Origin: JABDBK01 sp964453575
GTDB lineage: Bacteria > Pseudomonadota > Gammaproteobacteria > DSM-16500
DNA: 24,397 bases
Reading direction: 5' to 3'
NCBI GenBank assembly: GCA_964453575.1
Contig: CAYVRW010000029.1
Span: 1-24,397 of the forward strand
Shown: positions 7,813-15,104 of the stretch, piece after piece
How the letters are laid out: each line of letters starts with the position of its first letter
How positions within the stretch are numbered: position 1 is the first letter of the stretch
Program-made: the position numbers and the translations under genes
Notes under the pieces: model-generated
Seen by the model: the letters and a program-made list of their open reading frames with translations, nothing else
Database searches by the model: none
What the model was told of the DNA's origin: nothing

Positions 7813-8019
7813 TTACGCATTGCTTGCGGGTTTTTGAACTCTCTCATAAATGAGATAACATGCACCTAAACCCACTAAAATGTAGATTAGACGAGCAACA
7901 ATTGAATCACCAAATATCGCGGCAACAACATTGAAGCTAAGAAGGCCAATTAAAAGCCAATTGAGACCACCAATAATAACCAAAATCCATGAGATTAAGC
8001 CTAATCTATTCATGATCAT
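7813..8019 (-). CDS. DUF378 small membrane protein
   Basis: This 68-residue protein matches the DUF378 (YuzA-type) pattern: a first helix with ISWILVIIGGLNWLLIGL, a short loop with VAAIFG, and a second helix with IYILVGLGACYLI followed by a basic tail. The function of the family is unknown. The ribosome binding site AAGGAG lies four bases before ATG 8019 and ten before an in-frame ATG at 8013, so either could be used. It is the first gene of the minus-strand run that continues with the FadL-type porin. Confidence 0.85.
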   Translation of the reverse strand: MIMNRLGLISWILVIIGGLNWLLIGLLSFNVVAAIFGDSIVARLIYILVGLGACYLIYERVQKPASNA

Positions 8020-8050
8020 TTAACTCCTTTTAAATTTCATCAGAACGAAA

Positions 8051-8066
8051 AGATATAGAGATATCT
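8051..8066. other. AT-rich palindrome upstream of the DUF378 gene
   Basis: AGATAT-AGAG-ATATCT is a perfect six-base inverted repeat in the 90-base gap between the ankyrin-protease gene and the DUF378 gene, about 30 bases before the DUF378 start. It could be an operator, but such AT-rich repeats occur by chance. Confidence 0.25.
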
Positions 8067-8109
8067 AGTTAGGGATAATACCATATCTTATTCTGGGCAA
8101 ACAATGGTT

Positions 8110-9495
8110 TCATATAAAATTCAACTCTTTCATCTTGCGCATAAAGGCCCTGCCCTCTTCGCTTTGGTCTTCATAAACATATGACTTAATATAATTTTCT
8201 AATACATAGCGATAGGCGGGTAAGCTTAGGATTTCTAAAATTTCGTTACTCCGTTCCTTGTCAAGAGGGTTTTGGTCCCTACAACATTGAAATAAGATGG
8301 CTGCCAAAATTTCTGCTTTGCATGCTTTACGTAACGCATCACTATGATGAAAACTTTGTATGCAAAAATTGAGAGAACGCGTCTTGTTCCATTCACGCCA
8401 TTGATTAAAGAAATTGAGTGCCATATTTTTATAACGTGAAATTTGCTCTTTAAAATCTTTAGCTTGAGTAAACATTAAAAATAACAATGCAGGGATACAT
8501 GCTTCAACATTTGCCCAGGAACAATTGCCGCTGATTTGCGCGGGAACTTTTAATTCAGTAATAGGTTCTAAGCCTAAAAATGCAGGTAAATCCACGTTAA
8601 TAAAATCACTGGATTGTTTAACAAAAATGATTTCTTTAATAAAGTCTAATGTTAAATGTTGCGGCTGGGTGATTCTATAAAACATCACATTATCATAAAG
8701 ACGACTGTCCTCGCGTCTATCACATTTAACCAAGATAGGGCCTGCTTTGATAAAAGTGATGGCATGTCCTTCATAACCAACAGGCATAATCAAAGGTTCT
8801 TGCTGCAAAAGTGTATCAATAGCATCGCGATGGTTATTAATATCGATGCGATACTGTTGATAAGTTGCAAGACGTGCAGCACGACTGATAACGTCGACAA
8901 TGATCTGCGAATGTTGTTGATATTGACGTAAATGTCTTGCTGCAAAATGCCCTCTGAATTGAGCCACCGATTCTGCGATAATGGCCAAGCTAAATTCTAA
9001 ATAAAAACCTTCAAAATCAAGTTCAACATAATTATTTTGCGTATCGACAATATCTGCAGTGCCCACTAACTCAAAAATATGACCGAGTAATTTTGCATTA
9101 ATATAATCTTGTGTGAAATCAAGTCTTGCACCATACTGTAAAAGCAAATTTTTTAATTCTGTTTGTCCGCGTAATAATGGCATCACCAAAACAGGTTGTC
9201 CTGCAAATGTATAACCATTAGGATTAGCACCTTTATCCAAAAGTAAACGTGTAAAAGACATGTTGTTATTTTCAGCCGTCCACTGTAATGCAGTTCCTCC
9301 TGTTGCATCCTGTAAATTAACATCAGCACCATAATTTATGAGTATTTTTCCAATCTCAATATTATCAGCGATAGCAGCTTCAATCAGAGGTGTAAAACCA
9401 TATTCATCTAATACGTTAATATCTTCCTGATAACGTAATCGCTGGATCACATCATCCACACGTTCTTCAATAATTGCATCTGCAAGTGTCATCAT
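8110..9495 (-). CDS. Ankyrin-repeat protein with putative clan CE cysteine protease domain (AnkH-like effector candidate)
   Basis: The 461-residue protein has about three ankyrin repeats at the N-terminus (32-62 with GFTPLIEAAIADNIEIGKILINYGADVN, cut here as GFTPLIEAA; 66-95; 98-127). The C-terminal part shows GHAITFI (His244), VKCDRRE (Asp259) and AQISGNCSW (Gln320, Cys325). His, then Asp about 15 residues later, then Gln five residues before a GNC-type Cys, is the order used by clan CE proteases (SENP/Ulp, YopJ, bacterial deubiquitinases). Ankyrin repeats joined to a cysteine-protease-like domain, with similar length, recall Legionella AnkH/LegA3, a type IV-secreted effector. That link is from memory and untested. 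No signal peptide is present. The start abuts the stop of the upstream gene (TAAATG), so the two are coupled. A second in-frame ATG follows directly. Confidence 0.85.
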   Translation of the reverse strand: MMTLADAIIEERVDDVIQRLRYQEDINVLDEYGFTPLIEAAIADNIEIGKILINYGADVNLQDATGGTALQWTAENNNMSFTRLLLDKGANPNGYTFAGQPVLVMPLLRGQTELKNLLLQYGARLDFTQDYINAKLLGHIFELVGTADIVDTQNNYVELDFEGFYLEFSLAIIAESVAQFRGHFAARHLRQYQQHSQIIVDVISRAARLATYQQYRIDINNHRDAIDTLLQQEPLIMPVGYEGHAITFIKAGPILVKCDRREDSRLYDNVMFYRITQPQHLTLDFIKEIIFVKQSSDFINVDLPAFLGLEPITELKVPAQISGNCSWANVEACIPALLFLMFTQAKDFKEQISRYKNMALNFFNQWREWNKTRSLNFCIQSFHHSDALRKACKAEILAAILFQCCRDQNPLDKERSNEILEILSLPAYRYVLENYIKSYVYEDQSEEGRAFMRKMKELNFI

Positions 9496-9984
9496 TTAAA
9501 AAGGCCTTGGTTTAGGATTAAATCCAGGTTGATAATTCAACCTTAATTTATTTTCATTCTTGTTTTCTAATTCTTGTTTTTGTTCTTGATTGGTTTCTGC
9601 AATATTTTCACTCGGTACCGCACTGATTTTCTGGTCGCGAATACCGCTAAATTTAATAGCAATGGGATGTGTTTTATATTGAGAATAAGCGCCGCCTGCA
9701 CCCATCCCGCCGGTATAAGCTTTACGGCTAGTTAAATTAACAGGCCCTTCTTTAGCTTCTTTACGTTCTTTACGTGTAGCTTTTTGTTTATCGACACGTG
9801 ATTTGTGAACATCTTTATGGACTGCTAATCGACGTTTTAATTCGGCAGGTGACAAAATATCATCACGCTGTTCTGTGGACGAAGGGTCCCGATAGCGAGA
9901 TTCTATTCCGCCAGACTCCCCTCCTCCGCCTTTTCCTTCGTCCTCGTCTTCCTGATTGATATCATAATTTTCGTTTATTTTCAT
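9496..9984 (-). CDS. Disordered Gly- and Lys-rich protein coupled to the ankyrin-protease gene
   Basis: I do not recognise a family. The 162-residue protein has three zones: an acidic/Gly-rich start (about 12-28, with EDEDEGKGGGGESGG), a strongly basic charged helix (about 45-80, ELKRRLAVHKDVHKSR then RKERKEAKEG), and a Gln/Glu/Asn-rich tail ending in NPKPRPF. There are no cysteines, membrane segments or signal peptide, so it is probably largely disordered and cytoplasmic or translocated. Its stop directly abuts the ATG of the ankyrin-protease gene, which suggests a joint function such as chaperone, adaptor or co-effector (inference). A likely promoter with extended -10 TGTTATAAT lies about 40 bases upstream. 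Confidence 0.65.
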   Translation of the reverse strand: MKINENYDINQEDEDEGKGGGGESGGIESRYRDPSSTEQRDDILSPAELKRRLAVHKDVHKSRVDKQKATRKERKEAKEGPVNLTSRKAYTGGMGAGGAYSQYKTHPIAIKFSGIRDQKISAVPSENIAETNQEQKQELENKNENKLRLNYQPGFNPKPRPF

Positions 9985-10023
9985 AGTGTTACTCTAGTTT
10001 AAAAATGGCTTGTTACACTATAG

Positions 10024-10032
10024 ATTATAACA
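10024..10032 (-). promoter_or_regulatory. Extended -10 promoter for the Gly/Lys-rich gene and ankyrin-protease gene
   Basis: Read on the minus strand, TGTTATAAT (TGn plus perfect TATAAT) lies about 40 bases before the start at 9984. A good -35 at the usual distance is not visible, which extended -10 promoters tolerate. Confidence 0.5.
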
Positions 10033-10106
10033 GGTATTGAAAATTTCATTATATCAAGATGTTAGTAAATCATAAGCAGAAATTGTTTATTTTTTTACAA
10101 AAATTA

Positions 10107-10115
10107 TGCTAAAAT
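10107..10115 (+). promoter_or_regulatory. Extended -10 promoter for the second ankyrin gene
   Basis: TGCTAAAAT (TGn plus TAAAAT) lies about 45 bases before ATG 10160, with a T-rich stretch upstream. Together with the minus-strand promoter it makes 9985-10159 a compact divergent promoter region between two ankyrin loci. Confidence 0.45.
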
Positions 10116-10159
10116 GAGCAAACTTTATTCTTAATTTATTTAAAAAACGGGGTCGTAAT

Positions 10160-11095
10160 ATGCAGGGTAGAGAGACAAAAGATATTGTTACAAAAGATAT
10201 AAATGATTATTTAAATAAGGTAAAAATACGACTAGATAAGATGCGTTTACAGGGTAAGCTGGAAAAGCAGTTACCTTTTCTTAGGGAATGTTATAACAGT
10301 GTTGTTGCAACTGGGAACGAGGAGCTCAGTAATGAGTTATTACGAATTTACCCAAAAATAAAGGATATAAAGGATTTCGAGCAAATACAAACACAACTCG
10401 AAAAGATGGATTCAGATGGTATAGCGTTTGAGCAGCAGATACGTTTGCTTATGCAACGTTTTATAAAAGTTGCTGAAAGTGGCGATAAGTATCTTATGAA
10501 TGAGGTATTACGAATTTGTCCAATAATAAAAGATCATATAGATCAAAAAGCCGGGTGGTATCGAAATGCGCTTATGGTGGCGGCTGATAATGGTCATTTA
10601 GATATAGTTCGTACTTTAGTAGTGAATAAAGCTAATCTAAATATCCAAAGTGAGCAACGCTTTAGTGCTCTTATGTATGCTGCTCGTAACAATCACGCAT
10701 TGGTAGTAAATCATTTATTATGTAATAAAGCAGATGTTACTATAGAAAGCGATAGGGGAGATACTGCTCTAGGCTTAGCAGTTTATTATGGTAATGAAGA
10801 TGTCATATCGGTATTTAAGGGACACGGTTATCAGATAGCGGATACCCAGAAACATTGGACTAAGATTACTGGTAATCGTTTCTTTTCTTGTGGAGCAGAT
10901 ACGGATATTCGAGCAGCAGATGAATTTTTTAATACCGACCATGAAAATCAGGAACAAACAACAAAACCACTACCAATGGTTGAGAAATTCAACAAGTTAA
11001 AAATTGTAGATAGACCCATAGTATCTGATGATGATTATGTAATTTTAACGAATGCCAAAAATTCGCCTAGTTGCTCGCGTAGTGGCCCTGGTTAA
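10160..11095 (+). CDS. Ankyrin-repeat protein, candidate effector
   Basis: This 311-residue protein has about three ankyrin repeats: 133-164 (NALMVAADNGHLDIVRTLV), 166-198 (SALMYAARNNHALVVNHLL) and 199-230 (TALGLAVYYGNEDVISVF). Before them two related helical segments, about 41-69 and 98-126, share the pattern GNEELSNELLRIYPKIKD / GDKYLMNEVLRICPIIKD and look like diverged ankyrin-like repeats. The C-terminal 80 residues are polar and end in SPSCSRSGPG, without a recognised domain. There is no signal peptide or membrane segment. GGGG seven bases before ATG 10160 supports this start. Ankyrin proteins of intracellular bacteria are often secreted to bind host proteins, but that role is inferred here. 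It is a single-gene unit with its own promoter and terminator. Confidence 0.85.
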   Translation: MQGRETKDIVTKDINDYLNKVKIRLDKMRLQGKLEKQLPFLRECYNSVVATGNEELSNELLRIYPKIKDIKDFEQIQTQLEKMDSDGIAFEQQIRLLMQRFIKVAESGDKYLMNEVLRICPIIKDHIDQKAGWYRNALMVAADNGHLDIVRTLVVNKANLNIQSEQRFSALMYAARNNHALVVNHLLCNKADVTIESDRGDTALGLAVYYGNEDVISVFKGHGYQIADTQKHWTKITGNRFFSCGADTDIRAADEFFNTDHENQEQTTKPLPMVEKFNKLKIVDRPIVSDDDYVILTNAKNSPSCSRSGPG

Positions 11096-11104
11096 ATCAA
11101 CTTT

Positions 11105-11151
11105 CCTTTCTCCTCCAATAAAAACATTGGAGGAAAGAGGTGCTTTTTTTT
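11105..11151 (+). terminator. Intrinsic terminator after the second ankyrin gene
   Basis: CCTCCAAT (11112-11119) pairs perfectly with ATTGGAGG (11126-11133) around loop AAAAAC, and the stem extends with two mismatches to 11105 and 11140. Eight Ts follow at 11144-11151. It lies ten bases after the ankyrin stop and also overlaps the end of the convergent gene at 11150. Confidence 0.88.
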
Positions 11152-12262
11152 ATAGATCTAACAAGATCGCTGCAATCCAAGGAAATGCCACCGTCACATC
11201 GCTTTGAATAATTTGATAATAACTTTGAGTGGATAATTTGTCCCAAGTAATTTTTTCTTTACCGCCAGCCCCTGAATAAGAGCCATAAGACATGGGTGAT
11301 GAACCGATTTCAATAAATCCTGCCCAGTCACGGACTTTGGGTAATTGCAAATCGTGTTTTAAAGAAGGGACTACACAAATCGGAAAATCTGCTGCAATAC
11401 CTCCGCCTAATTGCAAAAATGCAATAGGATGTTTTTTCGAGTTTTCCATATACCAATCATAAAGCAAAGTAAAATATTCAAGCCCTGATTTCATGATATG
11501 TTGATCGAGCATGATTTTTTTATCTTTTCTGTACTTACCATCATACGTATAACTCGCAAAAATATTTCCCATCGTAGAATCTTCAAAACCAGGAACCACG
11601 ATAGGAATATTTTTCTTATAAGCAGCATAAGTCCAGCAATCTTTTGGATTTGCATTCGCATCGGGTTTGATTAAACCTTCGGAATATAATCGTCGAAAAT
11701 ATTCATGCGGGAAATAACGTTCACCCTTTTTCTGTGCCTGTTGCCACATCTTAAGCAAATGCGGTTCCATGATGCGTACACTTTCTTCTTCTGGTAAAAA
11801 AGTATCGGTGATGCGGCGGAATCCAGCATCGCGTAATTCCGCTTCTTGGTCACGTGTTAATTCGGTATAACTTGGAATATACGCATAATGCGAGTGCGCC
11901 ACATAACGATAATAGGATTCTTCGTGATTAGCGCCCGTTGCTGAGACTAAATGCACTTTATCCTGCTCAATCAACTCAGCAAGCATAACACCCACTTGAA
12001 ATGAACTTAATCCGCCAGCAATGGTCACCACTAATTTACCATCATTGGCTAAATGGTCTTTTAACCAATAAGCCGCATCTAAGGTTGAGCCGCCATTACA
12101 ATGACGCAGCGTCTGTTCAGCAAAAGCACTTACGGGCGATTTGGCTTTTTTAACATGTTTGCTAAGTGAATCGGAAAGCGATTTTTCAACTTTCATGTTT
12201 GATGCAGTTTTAATATGTTTTTTAAGACTGACAGATAGCTTGCTTACTTTGGATTTTTTCAT
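11150..12262 (-). CDS. Deoxyhypusine synthase-family protein
   Basis: The 370-residue protein has the deoxyhypusine synthase fold signatures: TIAGGLSSFQ (about 80-89), the NAD-binding segment AFLQLGGGIAADF (281-293), and SYSGAGGKEKITWDKL, in which Lys342 lines up with the catalytic lysine of eukaryotic enzymes (EAVSWGKI). Those enzymes use spermidine and NAD to modify eIF5A. Bacteria lack eIF5A, and bacterial relatives are thought to act on free amines (homospermidine-type chemistry) or are uncharacterised. Residues 1-42 are a Lys/Ser-rich extension with two similar copies, LSVSLKKHIKTA and LSDSLSKHVKKA. The ATG overlaps the stop of the cyclophilin gene (ATGA), so the two are translated from one mRNA. 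The exact substrate cannot be read from the sequence. Confidence 0.88.
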   Translation of the reverse strand: MKKSKVSKLSVSLKKHIKTASNMKVEKSLSDSLSKHVKKAKSPVSAFAEQTLRHCNGGSTLDAAYWLKDHLANDGKLVVTIAGGLSSFQVGVMLAELIEQDKVHLVSATGANHEESYYRYVAHSHYAYIPSYTELTRDQEAELRDAGFRRITDTFLPEEESVRIMEPHLLKMWQQAQKKGERYFPHEYFRRLYSEGLIKPDANANPKDCWTYAAYKKNIPIVVPGFEDSTMGNIFASYTYDGKYRKDKKIMLDQHIMKSGLEYFTLLYDWYMENSKKHPIAFLQLGGGIAADFPICVVPSLKHDLQLPKVRDWAGFIEIGSSPMSYGSYSGAGGKEKITWDKLSTQSYYQIIQSDVTVAFPWIAAILLDL

Positions 12263-12771
12263 TCTTTAATCTCACACTCATCGGTGATAATAACTTTTTC
12301 AATTTCAATAGGATTAACGGGCACATCTTGATGTCCAGAGCGGCTCGTGGTTGAAACTGCTTTAATTTTATCGACGACATCCATCCCGTCGATGACTTTG
12401 CCGAATACACAATAGCCCCAACCGCTTTCCGTTTCTGCACGGAAATTAAGGAAGTCATTATCAGCCACATTAATGAAAAACTGCGCGGATGCCGAATGAG
12501 GATCAGATGTTCTTGCCATAGCAATGGTGCCGCGTTTATTTTGCTCGCCATTTTTGGCTTCGTTTTTAATGGGAGGCCTTGTTTTCTTTGATTTCATATC
12601 AGCATCAAAACCGCCGCCTTGAATCATAAAACCATTGATAACCCGGTGAAATATGACACCATCGTAAAAGCCTTCTTTTGCATATTGTAAAAAATTGTTA
12701 GCAGTTTCAGGGGTTTTCTCAAAATCCAGCTCTAGGGTAATAGCGCCTTGGTTCGTTTGTAAAATGATCAT
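12259..12771 (-). CDS. ppiB: Cyclophilin-type peptidyl-prolyl cis-trans isomerase
   Basis: This 170-residue protein closely resembles cytoplasmic PpiB (164 residues in E. coli): FHRVINGFMIQGGGF carries the catalytic Arg region, followed by RGTIAMART, SASAQFFINVADNDFLNF and WGYCVFGKVIDGMDVVDKI. There is no signal peptide, so it acts in the cytoplasm, speeding isomerisation of peptide bonds before proline. GAGG seven bases before ATG 12771 supports the start. An extended -10 (TGGTATAAT on the minus strand, 12802-12810) gives it a promoter just outside pbpC. Its last codons overlap the deoxyhypusine-synthase-like gene by four bases. Confidence 0.95.
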   Translation of the reverse strand: MIILQTNQGAITLELDFEKTPETANNFLQYAKEGFYDGVIFHRVINGFMIQGGGFDADMKSKKTRPPIKNEAKNGEQNKRGTIAMARTSDPHSASAQFFINVADNDFLNFRAETESGWGYCVFGKVIDGMDVVDKIKAVSTTSRSGHQDVPVNPIEIEKVIITDECEIKE

Positions 12772-12801
12772 TGTTATTCCTCATTAAAAATTTAGCCGCA
12801 C

Positions 12802-12810
12802 ATTATACCA
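12802..12810 (-). promoter_or_regulatory. Extended -10 promoter of ppiB
   Basis: On the minus strand TGGTATAAT (TGn plus TATAAT) lies about 30 bases before the ppiB start, in the 42-base gap after pbpC. It suggests that ppiB and the gene after it are transcribed separately from pbpC. Confidence 0.55.
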
Positions 12811-12813
12811 GAA

Positions 12814-15093
12814 TTAAACGACTTTAACTATCAAATCCACCGCATCCGAGCGTCCATGATCATCCACTACCCGCACGGTAAATTGCCCTGGTTTTGCCGT
12901 CCACAAATAGGGTTTATTTTCAGTGGTAGAACCTGCGTAACTTTCATTGATAAACCAATGGATTTTACGAACATCCGCATCGACGGTTGCCGTAAATGGG
13001 ATAATATTGCCTTCTAATGCATGACTGCGTAGGACATAGTTTTTAGCTAATTGCGGCGAGGTTATCTGCGGATCTAATCCATGCTGGTCTGTGCTGCATG
13101 AACTTGCATAATCGGGAGGGATGCGGCGCTGTATGCCGGCTTGTTTAAAAATTTTTAATAAATCCGTAGGCCAAAATTCATAAATTTCAAAGCGGGTATT
13201 TTCATTAAATTCACAGGCACGTAATCCTGTTTTTTTATCAATAGGAATTTCTCTATAGATAGTATCGCTTTTTATTGGTGATTTGCCTGGAATAAACCAG
13301 GTCATCTCCGTATTTTTACAATAGCGGGTGGGTAACATGCCAGATGCTTTACAAACAGCAATTTTCGTTAAATTCATGGCATTAGGATTTTTAGGAATAG
13401 TCGTCAGTGTACTGGTTTGTTTATTAATTCTATCAATAATCTCAAAAAGCAAGGGCGCTGCCAGACTTTTACCAACAAAGACAGGATTACTATGATTATT
13501 GAAATTTCCAAACCAAACCACTAAAACATATTGACCAAAAACACCTACTGCCCAGGCATCACGAAATCCTGAGGAAGTGCCTGTTTTCCAAGAAACTGGC
13601 ACCGATGAACCAGCATCTTTTAACATATCTAATACCAAGAAACTTGCTTCTCTGCTCAATAAATGTTTCCCAGCTGCAATGGTTTCATCATCACTTTTGC
13701 GCAAGGGATGCCAAACGCCATCATTTACTAGCATGACATAAAGACCTGCTAATTCCTGCATGGTTAACTCAGCGCCGCCTAATACTAAAGCAAGACCATA
13801 ATAAGTTTGTGATTTTAGTTGTTTTATGTTTGCCGCAGCCAATAATTCATAAAGATTAGGATGCGCAAGCTGATCGGCAAGATAAATCGCAGGGATATTA
13901 CGACTTAATGTCAGTGCATCTTTGGCAGTAATCGGGCCCATAAAATCATAATCAAAATTTTCGGGATTATAAGTTCCGAAACTTCTAGGAACATCTTTTA
14001 ACACTGTGCCAGGATGAATTAACCCCTGATCTAAGGCTAGGCCATAAATAAAGGGTTTTAAGGTGGAACCTGGAGAACGTTTTATATCGGACCCATCAAT
14101 TTGACCGGAAATAGCATGATTATAAAAATCAGCTGAACCTAGCAGGGCTTTAATACCCATATCACGGGTATCCACTAAAAGTACTGCGACGTTATTAACG
14201 CCATTATTTTTTTTACGTTCAATATATTGCGCGGCTGTGAGTTCAATGATTTTTTGTAAGCGTAAATCCAATGTGGTGACTATCTGATGTTTATCTTGCC
14301 CTTCGTGAGCTAATACCGAATTCACAAATTGGGGTGCAAGAAAGGGCAAATCTTTTATCTTATGCATTTGTAAGGGTAAAGCTATAAAAGGACTTTTATC
14401 CTGGTCTTCTGGATAGTTTGCAAGCCAACGGATAAATATTTTTTTTCGACTTTCTTCAAGCTTTTTTAATGAGGTTATTTTTTGCACAGGATTTTGCGGA
14501 ATAACACTTAACGTCAATGCTTCAGGCAAAGACAACTCATTTGCAGGTTTTCCAAAATAAATCAGGCTAGCTGCTCCAATGCCCTCAATATTATTGCCTT
14601 CGGGCACCAGATTAAAATATGCCTCTAAGAGTTGTTTTTTACTGTAATGTAATTCTAATCGCATCGCATAAATCATTTGCCAGATTTTTCCAGCAACCGT
14701 TTTGGAATTTAATCCATAGCGAATACGTGCTAATTGCATGGTAATGGTCGATGCACCTACTCTTCTAGACTTCACAACATAGGTTTGCCAGATAGCTTTC
14801 ATAGAGGCTAAAGGATTCACTCCCAAATGCCAATAGAAGTATTGGTCTTCTTGTAATAACGTTGCTGCTACGAGCTCTCCGGAAATATTCTCTAAAGGCA
14901 CATAGAGACGGTATTTATCATCTTGACTGAGAGTTAAACGCAATAAACGATGTTGTTGATCAAAAACAGCGCGAGAAAAACTCACTTCATCAAGTAGAGG
15001 TGGTTTTGGAATCAAAAAAAACCCTAAAGATGCGCTGACAAACAGCAAAACTAGGGGTAAGCTATGCTTTCTTAATACCTTGATCATAAGCAT
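12814..15093 (-). CDS. pbpC: Penicillin-binding protein 1C (bifunctional transglycosylase/transpeptidase)
   Basis: Counted from ATG 15093 the protein has about 759 residues (770 in E. coli PbpC). After one N-terminal membrane anchor comes the GT51 glycosyltransferase: LQEDQYFYWHLGVNP with catalytic Glu82, GASTITMQLAR (from 113), and KQLLEAYFN. The transpeptidase has STLK (Ser343, Lys346), SRN (397-399) and KTGTS (from 503). A C-terminal BiPBP_C-like domain closes the protein. It polymerises and cross-links peptidoglycan in the periplasm. The frame stays open to a GTG at 15126, which would overlap the divergent alpha-2-macroglobulin gene. ATG 15093 (or 15087) fits the family's N-terminus better, but neither has a strong ribosome binding site. 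The neighbour is its usual functional partner, here head to head. Confidence 0.94.
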   Translation of the reverse strand: MLMIKVLRKHSLPLVLLFVSASLGFFLIPKPPLLDEVSFSRAVFDQQHRLLRLTLSQDDKYRLYVPLENISGELVAATLLQEDQYFYWHLGVNPLASMKAIWQTYVVKSRRVGASTITMQLARIRYGLNSKTVAGKIWQMIYAMRLELHYSKKQLLEAYFNLVPEGNNIEGIGAASLIYFGKPANELSLPEALTLSVIPQNPVQKITSLKKLEESRKKIFIRWLANYPEDQDKSPFIALPLQMHKIKDLPFLAPQFVNSVLAHEGQDKHQIVTTLDLRLQKIIELTAAQYIERKKNNGVNNVAVLLVDTRDMGIKALLGSADFYNHAISGQIDGSDIKRSPGSTLKPFIYGLALDQGLIHPGTVLKDVPRSFGTYNPENFDYDFMGPITAKDALTLSRNIPAIYLADQLAHPNLYELLAAANIKQLKSQTYYGLALVLGGAELTMQELAGLYVMLVNDGVWHPLRKSDDETIAAGKHLLSREASFLVLDMLKDAGSSVPVSWKTGTSSGFRDAWAVGVFGQYVLVVWFGNFNNHSNPVFVGKSLAAPLLFEIIDRINKQTSTLTTIPKNPNAMNLTKIAVCKASGMLPTRYCKNTEMTWFIPGKSPIKSDTIYREIPIDKKTGLRACEFNENTRFEIYEFWPTDLLKIFKQAGIQRRIPPDYASSCSTDQHGLDPQITSPQLAKNYVLRSHALEGNIIPFTATVDADVRKIHWFINESYAGSTTENKPYLWTAKPGQFTVRVVDDHGRSDAVDLIVKVV

Positions 15094-15104
15094 GCCGAGT
15101 ATAT

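Noticed and set aside
11150..12262. True hypusine pathway in the bacterium
   Set aside because: No eIF5A-like protein is encoded nearby, and bacteria are not known to make one, so only family membership is claimed.
12222..12551. Open frame on the minus strand across ppiB
   Set aside because: It is a shifted reading of ppiB and the start of the next gene, both of which have clear family motifs in their own frames.
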